Assembly (NCBI GenBank): GCA_050014415.1
Contig: JBEKDJ010000014.1
Location: 1 to 29,002 of the forward strand
DNA: 29,002 nt
Source of the DNA: JBEKDJ01 sp050014415
Lineage (GTDB): Bacteria; Desulfobacterota; BSN033; UBA1163
Direction: 5' to 3'
Both the position numbers and the translations under genes were made by a program. This document shows positions 24,092 to 29,002 of the stretch, piece by piece (the stretch's first letter is position 1; each line of letters opens with the position of its first letter). A model generated the notes under the pieces. The model ran no database searches. It was not told where the DNA came from and saw nothing but the letters and a program-made list of their open reading frames with translations.

Positions 24092-25291
24092 GTGAACTTA
24101 GAATTGAATACTTTAGAAATTCGTAACGACTTTCCTTTTTTAAAAAGGCTGATTAATAATAAACCCATCATATACTTTGACAATGCTGCGACCACTCAAA
24201 AGCCAAGGCAGGTTATTCAAACGATCTCGAATTATTATGAGAATTATTGCGCCAATATCCATAGAGGAATCCACACATTATCCCAGGAATCATCTCAACT
24301 CTACGAGGAATCACGAAGAAAAGTGGCACGGTTCATTAATGCAGACGAAAGGGAAATCATTTTTGTTCGAAACACTACAGAAGCGATCAATTTGGTGAGC
24401 CATTGCCTGAAGGGAGAGGGGAAAATACTGACCACTGTGATGGAACACCACTCCAATCTTCTTCCTTGGAGCCGTAAGAGAGATGTTGAATATGTTGATA
24501 TCGACAGCCAAGGGAGAATTAATATCGACGATTTAAGAAATAGGTTAGATCGTTCAACCCTTCTTGTCACTGTAGGCCACATCTCAAATGTACTTGGCCT
24601 AATCAACCCAGTACAGATAGTTATTGAGGAAGCTAAAAGAAAGGGGGTGATATGCTTAGTCGATGGTGCACAATCGGTTCCACATATGGGGATTGATGTT
24701 AAAGAACTGGGTTGCGATTTTTTGGTTTTTAGCGGGCATAAAATGCTTGGACCATCGGGAATAGGGGTACTCTTCATTAAGGAAGATTTATACGAGAGGA
24801 TGGAACCTTATCTTGTGGGGGGGAGTACTATAAGAGAGGTTCATCTTGACGGATACGTTCCGGAGGATCCGCCTCTTTGCTACGAAGCCGGTACGCCAAA
24901 TATTGAAGGTGCGATTGGTCTTGGCAATGCAATTGATTACTTGGAAAATATTCAGATGGAAAATGTTTATACCCATGATAAGGCGCTTACGGAACTGGCA
25001 ATTGAAAGGATGAAGAATATGAATAACTTAGAAATTTATGGCAGTTTGGATCAAAAAGAGAGATTATCCGTAATCACCTTTAACGTAAATGGGATGGGAT
25101 GTCATGCAGTGGCGAAAGTCCTCAACTTAAGGGAAAACATTATGATTCGCTCAGGTTTTCACTGTGCCCAACCCTTGCATGACAGGCTTGGGACAGGTCC
25201 AACTGCCAGGATTTCATTTTATATCTATAACAATGAAGAAGAAGTGGAAATAATGGCGGAGCTGCTGAGTAAATTGGCCCGATTCATGTGA
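24092..25291 (+). CDS. sufS: Cysteine desulfurase, SufS type
   Basis: This 399-residue PLP enzyme supplies persulfide sulfur for Fe-S clusters and thio-cofactors. It has IIYFDNAATTQKPRQV, the NIHRGIHTLS segment, EHHSNLLPW, PLP lysine in FSGHKMLGPSGIG and the active cysteine in RSGFHCAQP, the type II pattern. The start is GTG 24092, but GGAAGG lies only about 2 bases before it; TTG 24104 would have a spacing near 14, so the exact start is uncertain. It is the first gene of the thi4 cluster and differs clearly from the desulfurase at 13365, so the two probably feed different acceptors. Confidence 0.93.
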   Translation: MNLELNTLEIRNDFPFLKRLINNKPIIYFDNAATTQKPRQVIQTISNYYENYCANIHRGIHTLSQESSQLYEESRRKVARFINADEREIIFVRNTTEAINLVSHCLKGEGKILTTVMEHHSNLLPWSRKRDVEYVDIDSQGRINIDDLRNRLDRSTLLVTVGHISNVLGLINPVQIVIEEAKRKGVICLVDGAQSVPHMGIDVKELGCDFLVFSGHKMLGPSGIGVLFIKEDLYERMEPYLVGGSTIREVHLDGYVPEDPPLCYEAGTPNIEGAIGLGNAIDYLENIQMENVYTHDKALTELAIERMKNMNNLEIYGSLDQKERLSVITFNVNGMGCHAVAKVLNLRENIMIRSGFHCAQPLHDRLGTGPTARISFYIYNNEEEVEIMAELLSKLARFM

Positions 25292-25366
25292 TCCCAAAAT
25301 TTCTTAAATAATAGTGACTTCTTACACGTTTGATAAGATTTATCTAAAGGTCAAAGGAGGACCGAG

Positions 25367-26164
25367 ATGACCGAGAAGAAACCAATTTTCACTCCAGTAA
25401 GTGAAAAAGAAGTGACAAGAGCCATTGTGGCCGGGTTTGCAAAACAGTTTATTGAATATGTGGAAAGTGACTGCCTCATTATTGGAGGAGGACCAAGTGG
25501 ACTGATGGTTGGAAGGGATGTTGCCTCAAAAGGGGTGAAAACCCTGATCGTGGAGCGGAACAACTACATCGGGGGTGGTTTCTGGATTGGTGGCTATCTG
25601 ATGAATAAGGTGACCGTCAGGGAGCCGGGGCAAGAGATCTTGGAAGAGTTAGGAATCCCTTTTGAAAAGGCGGTCAAAGGGCTCTATGTCGCCGACGGAC
25701 CTCATGCCTGTTCGAAGCTGATTGCAGCGGCCTGCGACGCCGGAGTAAAGTTTGCCAATATGACGATCTTCGACGATGTGGTGATGAGAGAGGGGAACCG
25801 GGTCTGTGGTGCAGTGGTGAACTGGACCCCCGTTCACGCTCTTCCTCGTGAAATTACCTGCGTTGACCCGATCGCGTTAGAGGCCAAATTTGTGGTAGAT
25901 TCCACTGGTCATGACGCGTGCGTGGTAAAGAAACTCGAGGAGAGAGGTATTCTGAGGACCTCCGGTTTCGGTGCAATGTGGGTAGAGCAATCTGAGGATT
26001 TGGTGGTTGAACATACCGGACAGGCTCATCCCGGTCTCATCGTGACAGGGATGGCCGTAGCGACCACTTATGGTTTGCCGAGGATGGGACCCACTTTTGG
26101 AGCCATGCTGCTTTCAGGTCGCAGAGGGGCTCAAGTCATTCTTGAAGAGATGAAGAAGAATTGA
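25367..26164 (+). CDS. thi4: Thi4 thiazole synthase with active-site-type Cys
   Basis: This 265-residue Thi4/ribulose-1,5-bisphosphate-isomerase-like enzyme builds the thiazole part of thiamine from NAD and glycine. It has the FAD/NAD-fold GGGPSGL (residues 40-46), ERNNYIGGGFWIGGYLMNK, DGPHA, and the C-terminal GMAVATTYGLPRMGPTFGAML. The segment TCVDP puts Cys165 where yeast Thi4 has its sulfur-donating Cys205; the methanogen enzyme has His there and uses sulfide. The sequence thus predicts Cys-dependent, possibly single-turnover, sulfur donation. AAAGGAGG lies about 6 bases before the ATG. No TPP riboswitch-like leader is evident in the 75-bp gap after sufS. The stop overlaps the next gene's start (TTGA). 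Confidence 0.92.
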   Translation: MTEKKPIFTPVSEKEVTRAIVAGFAKQFIEYVESDCLIIGGGPSGLMVGRDVASKGVKTLIVERNNYIGGGFWIGGYLMNKVTVREPGQEILEELGIPFEKAVKGLYVADGPHACSKLIAAACDAGVKFANMTIFDDVVMREGNRVCGAVVNWTPVHALPREITCVDPIALEAKFVVDSTGHDACVVKKLEERGILRTSGFGAMWVEQSEDLVVEHTGQAHPGLIVTGMAVATTYGLPRMGPTFGAMLLSGRRGAQVILEEMKKN

Positions 26165-26985
26165 AGGATTTCATCCATCACATTCCGGCTTGCATCGACT
26201 TATATGAAGAAGGGGATCTTAGAGGCTTGAACCTTCAGAATCTTGGGCAGTATCTTGCAGAAAAAACTGGGCTCCGTTTCCGTAACCAGGGGAATATCTA
26301 TAAAAGACTTTCTGAAGAAAGGCTCGAGGCCGTAGCTCAAGAGTTGGCCAGGATCAAGGTGAAAGATCCCGGGAAAAGGTTTGCTCTAGGAATACCGCTT
26401 CAGGCTGAAATTGATTATGAGAGGAGGAGAGTCAGGAGTACTGCCTGGAGAGTTTTTGGGATCGTTTACGAGGCGGTCTTGTATCAAAAGATCGTTTCAG
26501 ATTTGATTTTCGAAGATGGGCTAGCCTTAGACCACTGCTCCATCCTTTTCACCAATCAACTTTTTGCGACCTGGGACCGGGATAATTGGCGATATCATGC
26601 AAGAGTCAGCCTCTACGGTTTTCCTAGTCTCATCTCTATTGTAGGTTTAGTGGAAGCACCAGCAAAACCTAAAGAATTCTACCTAAGGAAACAAATGGGA
26701 TGGCCTGAGGAGTTGTTAAAAGAGGAGTATCAAGATCGGTTTCTCGACCATGATGACTCGAGGATAACGGAAGTCCTAAAGGGATATGCTGTACAGGCCC
26801 TTCTTTTCCATGTCACGGGAGACCCTTTCTGTGAAGACCGGGATTGCCGTCTCTTCAATAGTCATTGGCAGGAAGAGATTCTTCGTTGCCAGATAAATGG
26901 CTGTTACGAATTCTGTCCATCGCACGAAGAGGTCCTCAACAGGTTGAATGAACGACGGAAGAGCGAGATCAACCCTTCAAGATAA
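26161..26985 (+). CDS. Unrecognised Cys/His-rich protein coupled to thi4, metallopeptidase-like tail
   Basis: This 274-residue soluble protein is not confidently recognised. It starts at TTG 26161 inside the thi4 stop (4-bp TTGA overlap), implying coupled translation. Residues 70-170 contain an LDHCSILFTNQLFATWDRDN-like core. The C-terminal part has a possible metal site: His217 (HVTGDPFC), Cys224, Cys229, His235, then Cys243, Cys248, Cys252 and His255. The spacing distantly recalls archaemetzincin-type zinc peptidases, and from memory an uncharacterised putative-metallopeptidase DUF accompanies Thi4 in some archaea; this is unverified. A role in sulfur or metal delivery to Thi4, or in its turnover, is inferred from position. 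Confidence 0.75.
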   Translation: MKDFIHHIPACIDLYEEGDLRGLNLQNLGQYLAEKTGLRFRNQGNIYKRLSEERLEAVAQELARIKVKDPGKRFALGIPLQAEIDYERRRVRSTAWRVFGIVYEAVLYQKIVSDLIFEDGLALDHCSILFTNQLFATWDRDNWRYHARVSLYGFPSLISIVGLVEAPAKPKEFYLRKQMGWPEELLKEEYQDRFLDHDDSRITEVLKGYAVQALLFHVTGDPFCEDRDCRLFNSHWQEEILRCQINGCYEFCPSHEEVLNRLNERRKSEINPSR

Positions 26986-27021
26986 CCAGAATGGGAAAAA
27001 CATCCCTTTGAGGAATACTGG

Positions 27022-27450
27022 ATGGCAAAGTACCCAAAATTCTTCATCGAGCATTTCCAAAACCCCAAGAATGCAGGTGAGATTTCAGATCCCGATGGAG
27101 TAGGGACTGTGGGCAACGCCTCCTGCGGCGATATCATGCAGATGTTTATCAGAGTTAATGGGAATAGAATCTCACAAGCCACGTTTAGGACTTTCGGCTG
27201 TGGGGCAGCTATTGCAACCAGTTCCATTCTTACAGAGAGGATTAAAGGGTGTACGATTGATGAGGCCCTGAAAATATCGGAAGGAATCTCAAAAGAAATC
27301 CTATCGGAGTTACCCAAGGAAAAAATCCCCTGCTTCAACCTGGCCACTCATGCTTTGAAGCTGGCGATAGAAGAATATCAGTGTAAACAGGCTGGCCTTC
27401 ACCCAAAGGAAGGCTTCGATTCCCTAAAGAAAGAAGCAGAGAAAGGTTGA
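27022..27450 (+). CDS. IscU/NifU-type Fe-S scaffold protein
   Basis: This 142-residue protein has the three cluster cysteines of NifU-N/IscU: Cys35 in NASCGD with the adjacent Asp37, Cys60 in FGCGAAIA, and Cys104 in KIPCFNLA. The usual His before the third Cys (HCS) is Pro here. The C-terminus is short, with no NifU ferredoxin or Nfu domain. ATG 27022 has GAGGAA about 8 bases upstream and follows the coupled thi4 gene pair after 36 bp. With SufS upstream, it likely assembles or passes on Fe-S or sulfur; the neighbouring Thi4 and radical SAM protein are possible clients. Confidence 0.9.
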   Translation: MAKYPKFFIEHFQNPKNAGEISDPDGVGTVGNASCGDIMQMFIRVNGNRISQATFRTFGCGAAIATSSILTERIKGCTIDEALKISEGISKEILSELPKEKIPCFNLATHALKLAIEEYQCKQAGLHPKEGFDSLKKEAEKG

Positions 27451-27938
27451 TAAAGAAAATGTCATGGGCAAAGAAGAAAGCCGTCTTTTTCATAAAAATC
27501 ATTCCTTGCAATACCCGTTCAAGATCTAGAATAGCAGTAATGAATTCATCAAACAGAAGCTGCTAGTTTCCAGTAGGAGTTGGGGGTTTCTTGATCACGT
27601 ACGCATCATACTCAGCTCTTAATTCTTGTTCAAAAGATACAATGAAAATGCGGTCAGCAGAATCTGGTCAATTCCCTTGTTCCTTCGGCCATGGGCTACC
27701 CTGAGAGAGAGTCACTTCCTCTTCTTTTTGCTATCAAAGATAAATCAGAATAAGAGACATCTCTCGTTTGAAAAATGGCACAGTGGGGATCCTTGCAAAT
27801 CTCTTGGCACCGATTGCGATATTCCTTACTTCAAATGGAGAAACCGGTGAAATCCACTAATGAAAAGGGAGGACAGAAGCCTCCAGAAGTCCCAGATGCT
27901 CGCTAAATGATAGTACCTATGCTATAAAATAGATCCAG
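27451..27938. other. Intergenic stretch without recognised gene
   Basis: This stretch of 488 bp separates the IscU-like gene from the radical SAM gene. A 74-codon frame at 27626-27850 ends in a Cys-containing segment (GDPCKSLGTDCDIPYFKW). It has only a TTG start, no ribosome-binding site and no known family, and could be a gene remnant. TATAAAAT at about 27920-27927 may be a -10 element for the radical SAM gene. Confidence 0.45.
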
Positions 27939-28952
27939 ATGAAAGACTCATTCTATATCCAATGGCACATCACCAATCTCTGTAATCTGCGATGCGGTCA
28001 CTGCTATCAGGAAGATTTCTCAAATCGCGACGATTTGGATGAGTCAGGTCTTAAGAAGATATCTGATAACATCCTCTACACTCTGGAGGAATGGCGTAAG
28101 AAAGCCTGTATCCATTTCACCGGTGGAGAACCACTGTTGAAGGAAGAGCTTTTCCCCCTTCTGAGTCATCTCGATCAGAAACCCTTTGTTGAAGAGTTAG
28201 GGATCATCACCAACGGACTTCTTATCGATCGAGGGGTCGTCAAGAGGTTGTCTGCTTTTTCGAAACTAAGGAAGATCAAAATCTCCTTAGATGGAGCCAG
28301 TGCGGAGATTAACGATTCCATCCGTTCCCGGGGGAGTTTTGGGAAGGTGATGAAGCATCTTTCCCTATTCAAAGAGGAGGAAAGATTTGAGGTTATCCTA
28401 ATGTTCACCGTGATGAAGAGAAATTATAGGGGTCTCTTGTCCTTCCTTAAGCTCTGCGAGGATTTGGAGGTCGATGGATTGATCATCGAACGGTTCATAC
28501 CATGGGGCAGAGGTAGAGAGTTCAAGGAAGAGGTCTTAGATCAGGATCAATGGAAGGAAATGGTGGGTACACTGTGTGATTTTTTTTCTATGGAAAGGGA
28601 AAACAATGATGTTCTTTCCTACCAGGCATTTCAAGTCAGTTTCGATAGAGGAGAGCAAGACCTCTCAGGTGCGCCCTGTGTCATCGGGGTGGATGGTCTT
28701 TGCATCATGCCAGAGGGGAGTGTTTATCCCTGCCGAAGATTTCCCATCACAATAGGAAACCTCCTGAAGGACTCTTTGAAAACAATATGGGAAAAATCGG
28801 AGATATTGGAGAAGGTTAGAAGAAAAGAAAACCTCAAAGGGAAATGCGGAAGATGTCCGATAAAGTATTGTCGAGGTTGTCGGAGCCTAACATTCTGTTT
28901 GACTGGAGACTATCTTGAAGAAGATCCCCATTGTTGGTACGACCTTGAATAG
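27939..28952 (+). CDS. Radical SAM protein with SPASM domain
   Basis: This 337-residue protein has the radical SAM cluster motif CNLRCGHC (Cys15, Cys19, Cys22), HFTGGEPLL for SAM binding, ITNG and ISLDG strands, and a C-terminal SPASM domain: GAPC...GLCIMPEGSVYPC, then CGRCPIKYCRGCR and further cysteines, able to hold auxiliary Fe-S clusters. SPASM members typically modify peptides or proteins or act in cofactor maturation. No precursor peptide gene with a recognisable leader is seen nearby, and no partner follows before the window end. The ribosome-binding site is weak. It may belong to the sufS-thi4-iscU neighbourhood or be independent. Confidence 0.9.
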   Translation: MKDSFYIQWHITNLCNLRCGHCYQEDFSNRDDLDESGLKKISDNILYTLEEWRKKACIHFTGGEPLLKEELFPLLSHLDQKPFVEELGIITNGLLIDRGVVKRLSAFSKLRKIKISLDGASAEINDSIRSRGSFGKVMKHLSLFKEEERFEVILMFTVMKRNYRGLLSFLKLCEDLEVDGLIIERFIPWGRGREFKEEVLDQDQWKEMVGTLCDFFSMERENNDVLSYQAFQVSFDRGEQDLSGAPCVIGVDGLCIMPEGSVYPCRRFPITIGNLLKDSLKTIWEKSEILEKVRRKENLKGKCGRCPIKYCRGCRSLTFCLTGDYLEEDPHCWYDLE

Positions 28953-29002
28953 TTTAGTCTTGGATTCAAACATTAGAGTTCAGTCTCGTTAAGGCAGTAT
29001 TA

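Noticed and set aside
25292..25366. TPP riboswitch before thi4
   Set aside because: The gap is only 75 bp and holds no THI-box sequence; thi4 follows sufS in an apparent operon.
27626..27850. 74-residue frame before the radical SAM gene as a real CDS
   Set aside because: TTG start only, no Shine-Dalgarno, no family; possibly a remnant, but not supportable as a gene.

Overview
The window looks like chromosome from a strict anaerobe, most likely a Desulfobacterota (deltaproteobacterial) lineage. This is inferred from gene content: ATP-driven double-cubane iron-sulfur reductases, a stand-alone molybdenum/tungsten oxidoreductase, radical SAM and SufS/IscU-type proteins, and the proteobacterial metX-metW pair. 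No rRNA, tRNA, CRISPR array, phage or complete insertion sequence was found.

Region 1 (42-9076, all minus strand) is one tightly packed operon of nine genes. Transcription runs right to left: two paralogous double-cubane cluster proteins (YjiM/DCCP, 2-hydroxyacyl-CoA dehydratase superfamily), their ATP-dependent activator (YjiL/HgdC type), a ribose-type ABC importer (permease, exported binding protein, single-domain ATPase), a PfkB sugar kinase, a second binding protein without a signal peptide, and a URO-D-fold protein with a methyltransferase-like zinc motif. It reads as an import, phosphorylation and low-potential reduction module for an unknown sugar-like compound.

Region 2 (9594-15587, minus) contains a large molybdopterin oxidoreductase bracketed by two copies of a MoaD/ThiS-like sulfur-carrier gene, one intact and one frameshifted. 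Upstream lie a type II cysteine desulfurase and an E1-like (ThiF/MoeB) adenylyltransferase. Together these make a protein-thiocarboxylate sulfur-transfer system resembling HcyS/HcyF.

Region 3 (15847-20349, plus) is divergent from region 2 and encodes sulfur amino acid synthesis: metY, cysK, metX, metW. Its leader is the most striking find. It holds a 43-codon ORF with the run MMMSCMAMCC, followed by mutually exclusive RNA pairings and an intrinsic terminator just before metY. This is a textbook attenuator layout, apparently sensing Met and Cys supply.

Region 4 (20576-23862, plus) holds nadA, a decayed Rrf2-family regulator behind an intact consensus promoter, and a CapK/PaaK-like adenylate-forming enzyme. 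The Rrf2 promoter shares its spacer sequence with the met leader promoter, which suggests a common regulator.

Region 5 (24092-28952, plus) holds sufS, a Thi4 thiazole synthase that has a Cys at the sulfur-donor position, an unrecognised Cys/His-rich protein translationally coupled to thi4, an IscU/NifU-type scaffold, and after a gap of about 490 bp a radical SAM/SPASM protein. Sulfur mobilisation unites regions 2, 3 and 5.
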